43,951 nt of DNA from Clostridia bacterium (lineage in GTDB: Bacteria > Bacillota > Clostridia > TANB77 > CAG-465), in contig JAGAIU010000023.1 in NCBI GenBank assembly GCA_017626395.1, positions 1-43,951 on the forward strand, given 5' to 3'. The notes under the pieces were generated by a model, which was not told where the DNA came from, searched no databases, and saw only the letters and a list, made by a program, of their open reading frames with translations. The first letter of the stretch is position 1; every line of letters starts with the position of its first letter. The translations under genes were made by a program, and so were the position numbers. Positions 8,506 through 15,316 of the stretch are shown piece by piece.

Positions 8506-9219
8506 TTATTTTAATTCAACTCTTGGGTTATCTTCAATTCTAACATTAGTTACAGGGAATATTCTCTTTTCAGAAGGAACAAATCCTCTAACTTGAACTG
8601 TAGGTAATATCCATGTATAGTTTCCAATAAATGAACCAGGTAGAGTAGTGCAGTTAGCACCAAGTCTAGAGTTATCTCCAACTATAGCACCAAAGAAATC
8701 TGTACCAACATCCACTTTTTCACCAGTAGAATTTTTAATAGTAATATTCTTTTGGTCAAATCTTCTGTTGGCAAGTATAGTACCTGAACCAACTCTAGTA
8801 GATTTACCAATTATACTATCACCAGCGAAAGTCATACTTTGAACTTTAGCTTTGTTTTGGATAATGCTGTGTTTAATTTCGGCACCATGACCAATAACAC
8901 AATTATCTCCAATTATACATCCTGGTCTAATTAATGCACCAGATTGAATAGTACAATTTTTACCAATTATAACTGGTCCTTCAATACTAACATTAGCATG
9001 AATTTTAGTTCCTTCACCAATTATATAATTTCCTTCAATTGATACGAATTCACCTAAAGTTCCGTTATTTATTTTTACATTATCTTTTTCAACTTTTTCT
9101 TGAAGTAGGGGAGTAACTTTTGCAAGTGCTTCCCAAGGATATGTACATCCTTCAAATACTTCTTTATGTTCAAATTCATTCATATGTTCGAAATAATAAT
9201 CTAGTTTTAAATTATTCAT
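8506..9219 (-). CDS. Left-handed beta-helix acyltransferase, related to the C-terminal domain of GlmU-like enzymes
   Basis: 237 residues. After about 55 residues (YYFEHMNEFEHKEVF...YPWEALAKV) it is nearly all hexapeptide repeats: VSIEGNYIIGEGTKI, VSIEGPVIIGKNCTI, ALIRPGCIIGDNCVIG, HSIIQNKAKVQSMTFAGDSIIG, VGSGTILANRRFD, FFGAIVGDNSRLGA. The GDSIIG...GSGTILANRRFD stretch matches the active-site face of sugar-1-phosphate acetyltransferases (bacterial GlmU, archaeal bifunctional sugar-1-P enzymes). It lies 25 bases after a GlmU that lacks this part, so it may supply GlcN-1-P acetyltransferase activity; that is inferred. SD AGGAGG precedes the ATG. Confidence 0.78.
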   Translation of the reverse strand: MNNLKLDYYFEHMNEFEHKEVFEGCTYPWEALAKVTPLLQEKVEKDNVKINNGTLGEFVSIEGNYIIGEGTKIHANVSIEGPVIIGKNCTIQSGALIRPGCIIGDNCVIGHGAEIKHSIIQNKAKVQSMTFAGDSIIGKSTRVGSGTILANRRFDQKNITIKNSTGEKVDVGTDFFGAIVGDNSRLGANCTTLPGSFIGNYTWILPTVQVRGFVPSEKRIFPVTNVRIEDNPRVELK

Positions 9220-9244
9220 ATAAAATACCTCCTAAAGTTTAAAA

Positions 9245-10309
9245 TTATTTGTTAGTAATCTCGTTTAAAGGAGATACTTTAGTATTATCTTTAATGTATG
9301 TATTTTCACGTACATAAGAGAAAGGTCCAACTATACAATTAGAACCAATTGAAGCTCTATCTATTTTAGAACTTTCAATTGTAGTATTATCTCCAATAGT
9401 AGAAGATATAATAGTTGAGTTTGGTCCTATTATACAATTTTCTCCAATTATTGTTTCACCTTGAATATTAGTTCCTGGATAGATGATAGTATCTTTACCG
9501 ATAGAAACATCTAAAGAGATGTATGTGTTATCTGGATCAATTAAAGTAACACCATTATCCATATGTTTAATACGATTATCCCTTAAAAGTGTTTTAGTAA
9601 CAATAGATAAGTCGTTTCTAGAGTTAACACCTTGAGTTTCATCTGAGTTTTGTATTACGTATACACCAACTCTACCGCCTTTTTCAATGATGTAGTAAGG
9701 TATATCTGTAATATAATATTCTTTTTGAGCATTATTATTATTTAATTTTGCAAAACTTTCTTTTAAATATTTTCCTTTAAAGCAATAAAGACCAATGTTA
9801 ACTTCTTTAATTGCAAGTTCATCTTCATTACAATCTTTTTGTTCAACTATTTTAGATAGGTTGCCATGTGAATCTCTAACAACTCTACCATAAGCTGGAG
9901 TTTTATCAAAAACAGCTGATACTAGAGCACCATCAAAATTACCTAATTCTAAGAATGAGATAAATGATGTAATAGTATAAGGTGAGATAAGTGGCATATC
10001 ACCATTAACAATTAATACAAGATCATCATCTTCAATGTAGTCTTTAGCTTGCATTGCAGCATGACCTGTACCAAGTTGTTCTTTTTGGAAAATGCATTTT
10101 ACATTTTCTCTTGGGCTTAGTCTTTCTTCAACCATCTCATGTTTATGTCCAACAATTACATAAATATCATTAATATTCGCGTTTTCGCATGCATCACAAA
10201 CATAGTCTATGATACATCTATCATATACTTTGTGAAGCACTTTAGGTAGATTAGATTTCATTCTTGTACCTTTTCCACCTGCCATAACAATAGCTTTCAC
10301 ATTTTTCAT
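9245..10309 (-). CDS. glmU: UDP-N-acetylglucosamine pyrophosphorylase, GlmU lacking the acetyltransferase active site
   Basis: 354 residues against about 450 in full GlmU. The N-terminal uridylyltransferase is complete: AIVMAGGKGTRMKSNLPKVLH, QLGTGHAAMQA, VNGDMPL, YGRVV, VEQKD, NIGLY and a GVNSR region. It turns GlcNAc-1-P and UTP into UDP-GlcNAc for the cell wall. A beta-helix follows (ISLDVSIGKDTIIYPGTN...GPFSYVRENTYIKDN) but ends at the point where GlmU normally has the GNFVE.K, H.TY.GDA and GAGTI.CNYDG active-site coils. The stop is clean and the next gene is not a frameshifted continuation. ATG 10309 is preferred to GTG 10318 because AAGGAG lies about 11 bases upstream of the ATG. Confidence 0.88.
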   Translation of the reverse strand: MKNVKAIVMAGGKGTRMKSNLPKVLHKVYDRCIIDYVCDACENANINDIYVIVGHKHEMVEERLSPRENVKCIFQKEQLGTGHAAMQAKDYIEDDDLVLIVNGDMPLISPYTITSFISFLELGNFDGALVSAVFDKTPAYGRVVRDSHGNLSKIVEQKDCNEDELAIKEVNIGLYCFKGKYLKESFAKLNNNNAQKEYYITDIPYYIIEKGGRVGVYVIQNSDETQGVNSRNDLSIVTKTLLRDNRIKHMDNGVTLIDPDNTYISLDVSIGKDTIIYPGTNIQGETIIGENCIIGPNSTIISSTIGDNTTIESSKIDRASIGSNCIVGPFSYVRENTYIKDNTKVSPLNEITNK

Positions 10310-10366
10310 TAAAATCACTTCTCCTTATTATATGTTATAAATTTATCTACAAAATATAACAAGGCT

Positions 10367-10395
10367 ATTGTATCACATAGGTTCCTAAATGTCAA
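10367..10395 (-). promoter_or_regulatory. SigA-type promoter of the glmU operon
   Basis: Minus strand: TTGACA (complement of 10390-10395), 17-bp spacer, TACAAT (complement of 10367-10372). The distance to the glmU ATG is about 58 bases. Confidence 0.85.
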
Positions 10396-10421
10396 TCAAG
10401 ACTAGATTTCTCTAGTCTTGA
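10396..10421 (-). terminator. Hairpin after rmuC, probable terminator
   Basis: Perfect 11-bp stem (10396-10406 with 10411-10421) closed by GAAA on the minus strand, 9 bases past the rmuC stop. The T-tract is weak (TTGACATTT) because the glmU -35 box starts directly after the stem. It could terminate inefficiently or act in RNA stability. Confidence 0.55.
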
Positions 10422-10429
10422 CAGGATTT

Positions 10430-11725
10430 TTATTCATCTTCGTTTACAGAATAATTTTCATCTTCAATTATGTTTTCAGAAGAAGGTAGAGCAGCTTCTA
10501 AAAGATCGGCTCCATAGAATTCTTCTTCGCTTCCAATTGGAAGTGCTTCAACATTTTTAAGTTTTCTTTGTATTGTTCTAGTTTTAGCACTAGCTCTTTC
10601 CATTGTGTTACTAATTTCTTGTAGCTTTTTGTTTGTCTTATCTAGTAAGTCTCCAAATTTTTCAAATTCAGATTTAACACCACCAAGTAGTTTCCAAACT
10701 TCACTAGATCTTTTTTCAATAGCAAGTGTTCTGAATCCCATTTGTAAGCTGTTAAGTAGAGCAACAAATGTATTAGGTCCAGATACAACAACTCTATATT
10801 TTTGAGTTAATGTTTCGATTAATACTGTATTCTTCACAATTTCACAATATAAGCTTTCAGTAGGTAAAAACATTATACCAAAGTCTGTTGTATATGGAGT
10901 TTCAATATATTTATCATGAATATCTTTAGCAAATAATTTAATTGAGTTTTCAAGACTTTTTCTTGCTGCAGTAATTGCATCAAGATCTCCAGCTTCTTCA
11001 GCATCAACAAGTCTTTTGTAATCTTCAACAGGGAATTTAGAGTCGATAGGTAATAGTACATTTTGTCCATCTGTTTTTCCTGGAAGTTTAATAGCAAACT
11101 CAACAAATTCAGTTGCATTAGGTCTAGTTTTAGCACTGCATAAATATTGATCTTGAGTTAAGTATTCTTCTAATATATTTCCAAGTTCAATTTCACCCCA
11201 AGTACCACGTGCTTTAACATTAGTAAATATTTTCTTTAAGTCTCCAACACCTTGTGCAAGTGTTTGCATTTCACCAAGTCCTTTATATACTGACTCAAGT
11301 CTATCATTAACAACTTTAAATGATTCACCAAGTCTTTGCTCTAAAGTACCTTGTAATTTTTCATCTACAGTAACACGCATTTTTTCAAGTTTATCTGCAT
11401 TGTCCTTTTGCATATATATCAATCTATCTTCAACAGTTCTACGTATAAGTTCTAGCTTTTCTTCCATATTTTTACGAGTATTTTCTAATTTTTGCTCGTT
11501 AATATTAGTAAGATTAGCAAGTTGTAGTTGTTGAGTGTTACCATTCTCATTTATTTTTGCTCCTATAGTATTAAGTAATTCTTGACGAGTAGCAGCAAGC
11601 ATAGAAGCTATTTCTTGTCTTAAATTATCTGTGTTTTTAGAATTGTTTTTTAAACTAATTAAAAGTGCTATTATAACTAGTAGAAGAACTAGTATTAAAG
11701 CACAAAGAATAACTGTTAAATCCAT
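10430..11725 (-). CDS. rmuC: DNA recombination protein RmuC
   Basis: 431 residues. N-terminal membrane anchor (residues 3-24, LTVILCALILVLLLVIIALLIS), a long coiled coil (about 30-150, rich in LENTRKNMEEKLE-type heptads), then the RmuC nuclease-like domain (about 160-400): GVGDLKKIFTNVKARGTWGE, LPIDSKFPVEDY, YIETPYTTDFGIMFLPTESLY and VVVSGPNTFVALLNSLQMGFR. RmuC limits inversions and rearrangements between short repeats in E. coli; the exact activity is unproven. The Asp/Glu-rich tail is typical. It is monocistronic with its own consensus promoter. Confidence 0.95.
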   Translation of the reverse strand: MDLTVILCALILVLLLVIIALLISLKNNSKNTDNLRQEIASMLAATRQELLNTIGAKINENGNTQQLQLANLTNINEQKLENTRKNMEEKLELIRRTVEDRLIYMQKDNADKLEKMRVTVDEKLQGTLEQRLGESFKVVNDRLESVYKGLGEMQTLAQGVGDLKKIFTNVKARGTWGEIELGNILEEYLTQDQYLCSAKTRPNATEFVEFAIKLPGKTDGQNVLLPIDSKFPVEDYKRLVDAEEAGDLDAITAARKSLENSIKLFAKDIHDKYIETPYTTDFGIMFLPTESLYCEIVKNTVLIETLTQKYRVVVSGPNTFVALLNSLQMGFRTLAIEKRSSEVWKLLGGVKSEFEKFGDLLDKTNKKLQEISNTMERASAKTRTIQRKLKNVEALPIGSEEEFYGADLLEAALPSSENIIEDENYSVNEDE

Positions 11726-11754
11726 ATATTTACCTCATTTCTTTACATGAAAAA

Positions 11755-11783
11755 ATTATATCAAACAAACAAAAGTTTGTCAA
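11755..11783 (-). promoter_or_regulatory. Perfect-consensus SigA promoter of rmuC
   Basis: Minus strand: TTGACA (complement of 11778-11783), 17-bp spacer, TATAAT (complement of 11755-11760). Confidence 0.88.
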
Positions 11784-11849
11784 CGATTTGATAAGTAATT
11801 GAATAAGATAAAAAATACAAAAAACTTAATTAAAAAAGAAGAAAAAGTA

Positions 11850-11881
11850 TTGACAAAGGTAGGTGAGTGTGGTATTATAAT
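11850..11881 (+). promoter_or_regulatory. SigA promoter of tRNA-Leu
   Basis: TTGACA (11850-11855), 17-bp spacer, TATTAT (11873-11878), overlapping TATAAT (11876-11881). The tRNA begins 11 bases later, so the leader is only a few bases long. Confidence 0.85.
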
Positions 11882-11891
11882 ACACGTAGTC

Positions 11892-11976
11892 GCGGGTATG
11901 GTGGAATTGGCAGACACGTCGGTCTTAGAAGCCGATGCCGAGAGGCGTGAAGGTTCAAGTCCTTTTACCCGCACCA
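11892..11976 (+). tRNA. tRNA-Leu, anticodon TAG
   Basis: 85 bases including an encoded CCA. Acceptor arms GCGGGTA and TACCCGC (11966-11972) pair perfectly, discriminator A, CCA at 11974-11976. Anticodon loop CTTAGAA gives TAG. The long variable arm (TGCCGAGAGGCGTG) is the class II type of tRNA-Leu, and GGTTCAAGTCC forms the T arm. Confidence 0.97.
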
Positions 11977-11983
11977 CAAGATT

Positions 11984-12007
11984 ATCGCTTTTTAAGGCGA
12001 TTTTTTT
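11984..12007 (+). terminator. Terminator after tRNA-Leu
   Basis: Short stem ATCGC/GCGAT (11984-11988 with 11997-12001) followed by seven T residues. The next gene starts only 17 bases on, so read-through may feed it. Confidence 0.7.
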
Positions 12008-12023
12008 GTATCTAGGTGATGTT

Positions 12024-12683
12024 ATGAAATATTATGAAGCTTATGATAAACGTTATGATAAAGTCCATAGTTTAGGGCTTGAATGGGAAGAAAGTGATCC
12101 TAGTCCTATAGTTAAAAATATTATTAGAAAATATAATGTTAGTAAAGAAAATTCTATTTTAGAAATAGGATGTGGAGAAGGAAGAGATGCAAGAGTTTTA
12201 CTTGAGGAAGGATATAACATTCTTGCAAGCGATGTATCTCAAGAAGTAGTTAATTATTGTAAGAAGAAATATAACAGTGAAAGATTTATAAAGCTTGATG
12301 CAGTAACAGAAAGGCTAAATAAGAAATTTGATTTTATCTATTCAGTAGCTGTAATTCATATGCTTGTAGATAATGTGGATAGATTAAAGTTTTTTGAATT
12401 CATAAATAACCATTTAAAGAATAACGGTATTGCATTAGTCTGTTCTATGGGAGATGGAATAGAAACTAAATGTACAAATAAAGAAGATGCTTTTAATATC
12501 GTAAAAAGAGAGCATAACAATAATGTAGTAGACGTAGTTGCTACTAGTTGTAGAATGGTTAATTGGAATAAACTTGAAAAAGAAGTCGAAGATTCAAATT
12601 TAAAAATATTAGAAAAAGGAATAGTAGAAAATACTCCTGGATTTAGTAAAATGATGTATATAGTAATAAAAAAGAATGGCTAG
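12024..12683 (+). CDS. Class I SAM-dependent methyltransferase
   Basis: 219 residues. Motif I ILEIGCGEGRDARVLLEEGY, acidic end of strand 2 ASDVSQEVV, motif II/III region KFDFIYSVAVIHMLVD, then HLKNNGIALVCSMGDG. This is the general small-molecule Methyltransf_11/25 fold; the substrate cannot be told. The ATG at 12024 follows AGGTGAT; the longer open frame back to 11799 runs through the tRNA-Leu gene and is not real. No own promoter is visible between the tRNA terminator and the start, so transcription is probably read-through. The gene ends 4 bases from the convergent nth gene. Confidence 0.85.
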   Translation: MKYYEAYDKRYDKVHSLGLEWEESDPSPIVKNIIRKYNVSKENSILEIGCGEGRDARVLLEEGYNILASDVSQEVVNYCKKKYNSERFIKLDAVTERLNKKFDFIYSVAVIHMLVDNVDRLKFFEFINNHLKNNGIALVCSMGDGIETKCTNKEDAFNIVKREHNNNVVDVVATSCRMVNWNKLEKEVEDSNLKILEKGIVENTPGFSKMMYIVIKKNG

Positions 12684-12700
12684 ATAACTAGTCATTCTTT
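12671..12700. terminator. Bidirectional terminator overlapping the ends of two convergent genes
   Basis: Thirteen-bp stem (12671-12683 with 12688-12700, one mismatch/wobble) around ATAA, with T-rich flank. The TAG stop of the methyltransferase (12681-12683) and the TAG stop of nth (12690-12688) are the innermost pairs of the stem. Confidence 0.85.
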
Positions 12701-13335
12701 TTGCATAAATGAGATACAGGACATTTATCACATTGTGGTCTATTTGCAATACATATTGCTCTTCCATGTAATACCATCATATGATTTATCTTTCCCCAGT
12801 ATTTTTTATCAAATAATTTTAAAAGATCACTTTCTATTTCAAATTGAGTTTTACCATTTGAAAAACCAATTTTTCTTGTTATTCTTGTAACATGAGTATC
12901 AACTGCAATTCCTTCAATTTTACCGAAACATTCTTGTAGAATTATATTTGCAGATTTTCTACCAATACCACATAATTTAGTTAAATCTTTCATTGTATCA
13001 GGAACGATACCATTAAAATCTTCACATACAATTCTTGCACTTTCAATTATGGATTTAGCTTTATTAGAATAAAATCCACATGGTTTAATTATATCTACGA
13101 CTTCATCAAAAGAAGCATTTTTTACATCTTCAATTGTTTTATATTTCTCAAAAAATATAGGTGTTACTTCATTAACTCTTTTATCTGTACATTGAGCTGC
13201 AAGTATTAAAGCAACAACTAAAGAAAATGGAGTAGTGTAGTCTAGTCCACACTTAGCATCTTTGTATTCATCTATTAATATTTTAACTATTTCTTCACTT
13301 TGTTTTTTAGTTTGCTTTTTATATTTTTTAATCAC
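12688..13335 (-). CDS. nth: Endonuclease III (DNA glycosylase/AP lyase)
   Basis: 215 residues. It removes oxidised pyrimidines and nicks abasic sites in base-excision repair. It shows the helix-hairpin-helix LCGIGRKSANIILQ with the catalytic Lys, the catalytic Asp in AVDTHVTRI, and the C-terminal [4Fe-4S] cluster Cys-x6-Cys-x2-Cys-x5-Cys (CIANRPQCDKCPVSHLC). The start is GTG 13335 with AAGGAG about 8 bases upstream. Transcribed from its own promoter. Confidence 0.96.
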   Translation of the reverse strand: MIKKYKKQTKKQSEEIVKILIDEYKDAKCGLDYTTPFSLVVALILAAQCTDKRVNEVTPIFFEKYKTIEDVKNASFDEVVDIIKPCGFYSNKAKSIIESARIVCEDFNGIVPDTMKDLTKLCGIGRKSANIILQECFGKIEGIAVDTHVTRITRKIGFSNGKTQFEIESDLLKLFDKKYWGKINHMMVLHGRAICIANRPQCDKCPVSHLCKKND

Positions 13336-13351
13336 AATAATTCTCCTTATT

Positions 13352-13360
13352 CATAGTATA
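13352..13360 (+). promoter_or_regulatory. Possible SigE-type -10 element for the spoVM-like genes
   Basis: CATAGTATA fits the sporulation SigE -10 pattern CATAnnnTA and lies 51 bases before the 50-residue ORF, where no vegetative promoter is visible on this strand. The -35 match is poor (an ATA only 12 bases upstream). Weak evidence. Confidence 0.25.
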
Positions 13361-13368
13361 TAGTAGTC

Positions 13369-13397
13369 ATTTTACAACAATTTATATTGTTTGTCAA
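13369..13397 (-). promoter_or_regulatory. SigA promoter of nth
   Basis: Minus strand: TTGACA (complement of 13392-13397), 17-bp spacer, TAAAAT (complement of 13369-13374). Confidence 0.8.
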
Positions 13398-13410
13398 AAA
13401 GGAGGAGAAT

Positions 13411-13563
13411 ATGTTTACAAGTGGCTTTAGAAAAACTATTGGGCTATTTTTACTTGCCTTTGCTATAGGAGTTGGAATTAGTTTAGTTCTTCCTTTTTGG
13501 GGATGGGTAGCAATTTGTGCAATAGCAATGGCTATTTTTGGTATAACATGGCTATTTTGTTAA
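13411..13563 (+). CDS. Small membrane protein (50 residues) preceding the spoVM-like gene
   Basis: Function not recognised. It is supported by a strong AAAGGAGGAG site 4 bases before the ATG and by its position. Two hydrophobic segments (about 10-28, IGLFLLAFAIGVGISLVLP, and 32-49, WVAICAIAMAIFGITWLF) are joined by a short FWGW turn, so it should be a hairpin in the membrane with a short basic N-terminus (FRK). It ends 15 bases before the spoVM-like gene and probably forms an operon with it, which hints at a role in the forespore or mother-cell membrane. That link is only positional. Confidence 0.6.
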   Translation: MFTSGFRKTIGLFLLAFAIGVGISLVLPFWGWVAICAIAMAIFGITWLFC

Positions 13564-13578
13564 AGGAGGAAGATATAT

Positions 13579-13647
13579 ATGAAAATAGTAATATATAAAC
13601 CTGGAAAATTTATGAAAATGATACTTAAAAGTATATTCAAAATATAA
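13579..13647 (+). CDS. spoVM: SpoVM-like micro-protein (22 residues)
   Basis: AGGAGG lies 7 bases before the ATG. The protein begins MKIVIYKPGKFMKMILK and ends SIFKI: a short basic amphipathic helix with the K-P-x-KF core that resembles B. subtilis SpoVM (MKFYTIKLPKFLGGIV...). SpoVM marks the convex forespore membrane and recruits the ATPase SpoIVA, whose gene is in this window at 22152. In B. subtilis spoVM is next to rpmB; here rpmB is about 1.3 kb downstream with only the patatin gene between, which supports the call. Differences: the Pro is one position earlier than SpoVM Pro9 and the C-terminus is shorter. Too short for standard ORF callers. Confidence 0.6.
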   Translation: MKIVIYKPGKFMKMILKSIFKI

Positions 13648-13652
13648 AAAGC

Positions 13653-13681
13653 TTGAAAAATAGACACTTTCAATGTATAAT
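13653..13681 (+). promoter_or_regulatory. SigA-type promoter of the patatin gene
   Basis: TTGAAA (13653-13658), 17-bp spacer, TATAAT (13676-13681), 40 bases before the ATG. Confidence 0.8.
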
Positions 13682-13720
13682 AGTTGCTATAATATTATAT
13701 TTTGAAAGGGAGGAATTAAT

Positions 13721-14896
13721 ATGATGAACGGATATGGACTAGTGCTAGCTGGTGGAGGAACAAGAGGAGCTTATGAAGTTGGAGCTTGGAAAGCTATAAA
13801 AGAACTTGGCTTAAATATTACAGGTATTGTTGGGACTTCTATTGGTGCTATTAATGGTGCATTATTTTTACAGGATGATTTTGATAAAATATTAGAACTG
13901 TATAATAATATTAAATTTGAAGATCTTGTAGAAGTATCTGAAGAGAATAGACTGTCTGAGGGAGACATTTTCAGTCATAAAAATATATTTAAATTCACAC
14001 GAGAGTTTACTAAAAACAAAGGACTTGAAAATGCACCAATGAGAGAGCTTATGGCAAAATATATAGATATAGATAAGGTATATAATTCACCTATAACCTA
14101 CGGTATGGTAACAACATCTGCAGAAGAAAAAACAGAAGCATTAGAGGTGTTTAAAGAAGATATACCTAAAGAACAGCTATATGATTATATATTAGCATCA
14201 GCATGTTTTCCAATATTTAAACCGCAAAAGATAGGAGAAAAAGAGTACCTAGATGGTGGTATGTGTGATAATGTTCCTGTTAATATGCTACTTCAAAAGG
14301 GATATACTAATTTAATAGTTGTAGATATTTCTGAAAATGGTAGATTTAAAAAACTTCTAAATAAAGGAGCTTGTATCAAAATAATAAAACCAAATGAGAA
14401 ATTAGGTGGGATATTTGATTTTGATAAAGCTCGTATTCAGAAGAATATGACAATGGGATATTTAGATACACTTAAAGCTTTTAATAAATTGCAAGGACAC
14501 TATTATTATTTTGATATTAAAGAATTTGATAAATTTTTAAGTATCTTTAATTTAAGAACAATATATGGCTTAGAACTTGCTGCTAAACTCTATGATATAG
14601 ATGTGTATAAAATATATAACTATGAAGAGTTTTTAAATGAACTATATCTTAAACATCAAAGATATGCTAAAGAATATAATTCGTTAATACTTAGTACAGC
14701 AGATATACGTTTATTTATTAAAAGTCCAAAAAACATGCAAGATATTTTATCTAAAGGTATGGGATTGTGTCTTTTTATAGATTTAGTTACATTAGAACCT
14801 AAATATAACAATTCTGGAATAGTGAACAAGTTATTCACAGAATATAAAGAGGCAGGAGAAGCAATGGTTGAGCTTTTAAACTATATGAAAGAATAA
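13721..14896 (+). CDS. Patatin-like phospholipase
   Basis: 391 residues. It has all marks of the patatin Ser-Asp dyad hydrolases: oxyanion loop GGGTRGAYEVG (residues 11-21), nucleophile elbow GTSIG (38-42, Ser40) and DGG (Asp178 in YLDGGMCDNVP). The first 215 residues form the catalytic domain; the remaining 175 are a helical extension without recognised motif (FDFDKARIQKNMTMGYLDTLKAF), common in clostridial members. No signal peptide or membrane segment, so it is cytoplasmic or peripheral. It should hydrolyse acyl esters of phospholipids; the physiological substrate is unknown. GGGAGG is 8 bases before the ATG. Confidence 0.93.
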   Translation: MMNGYGLVLAGGGTRGAYEVGAWKAIKELGLNITGIVGTSIGAINGALFLQDDFDKILELYNNIKFEDLVEVSEENRLSEGDIFSHKNIFKFTREFTKNKGLENAPMRELMAKYIDIDKVYNSPITYGMVTTSAEEKTEALEVFKEDIPKEQLYDYILASACFPIFKPQKIGEKEYLDGGMCDNVPVNMLLQKGYTNLIVVDISENGRFKKLLNKGACIKIIKPNEKLGGIFDFDKARIQKNMTMGYLDTLKAFNKLQGHYYYFDIKEFDKFLSIFNLRTIYGLELAAKLYDIDVYKIYNYEEFLNELYLKHQRYAKEYNSLILSTADIRLFIKSPKNMQDILSKGMGLCLFIDLVTLEPKYNNSGIVNKLFTEYKEAGEAMVELLNYMKE

Positions 14897-14929
14897 TAGA
14901 AGAGATGATAAAAAACTCTTCTATTTTTT
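14895..14929 (+). terminator. Intrinsic terminator of the patatin gene
   Basis: Stem 14895-14904 with 14916-14925 (AATAGAAGAG and its complement), then T residues to 14929. Confidence 0.85.
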
Positions 14930-14933
14930 GCAT

Positions 14934-14960
14934 AAAAAAAGAAACCAATTAATTGGTTCC
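14934..14960 (-). terminator. Intrinsic terminator of rpmB
   Basis: Minus strand: GGAACCAA/TTGGTTTC stem (14941-14960) followed by a T7 run (14934-14940). Confidence 0.8.
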
Positions 14961-14981
14961 TAATTTATACACTACTAAATA

Positions 14982-15167
14982 TTAAGCTCTTTCAACTTTA
15001 CCGCTTCTTAAACATCTAGTACAAACATTCATTCTTTTAGCTGTTCCATTATCATTAACTCTTACTGATTGAACATTTGGTTTAAATGTTCTAGCTGTTC
15101 TTCTGTGAGAGTGACTAACTTGTAGTGAATATGTTACGTCTTTTTCACAAATTTCGCATCTTGCCAT
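14982..15167 (-). CDS. rpmB: 50S ribosomal protein bL28 (zinc-binding form)
   Basis: 61 residues, the normal length. It begins MARCEICEKDV and ends CTRCLRSGKVERA. The paired CxxC motifs (CEIC and CTRC) show the C+ type that binds zinc, so expression should not need a zinc-independent paralogue under zinc-replete conditions. ATG 15167 is chosen because the family starts at MARC/MAKC; upstream in-frame residues (MIYFEIKKGAFK) are leader. The ribosome site is an AAGGGGGC stretch. Monocistronic. Confidence 0.96.
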   Translation of the reverse strand: MARCEICEKDVTYSLQVSHSHRRTARTFKPNVQSVRVNDNGTAKRMNVCTRCLRSGKVERA

Positions 15168-15213
15168 TTTAAAAGCCCCCTTTTTTATTTCGAAATAAAT
15201 CAATTACTCACAT

Positions 15214-15242
15214 ATTTTAACATAATTATTCTAAATAATCAA
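15214..15242 (-). promoter_or_regulatory. SigA-type promoter of rpmB
   Basis: Minus strand: TTGATT (complement of 15237-15242), 17-bp spacer, TAAAAT (complement of 15214-15219). Confidence 0.75.
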
Positions 15243-15261
15243 GTTTTATGAGAACAATTTA

Positions 15262-15298
15262 GTAAAAAAATAAGGCAATCATATAAAATTGCCTTATT
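15262..15298 (-). terminator. Intrinsic terminator of pyk
   Basis: Perfect 11-bp stem (15269-15279 with 15288-15298), 8-base loop, then T7 on the minus strand. Confidence 0.9.
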
Positions 15299-15316
15299 TT
15301 CTTATGTTTAAACTAA

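Noticed and set aside
9241..9260. Frameshift or nonsense mutation truncating glmU
   Set aside because: The codons after the glmU stop and the start of the next gene do not continue the GlmU sequence, and the next gene has its own AGGAGG and start. The short form looks natural.
11799..12023. N-terminal extension of the methyltransferase reading frame through tRNA-Leu
   Set aside because: The frame crosses the tRNA promoter, the complete tRNA and its terminator; the ATG at 12024 has its own ribosome site.
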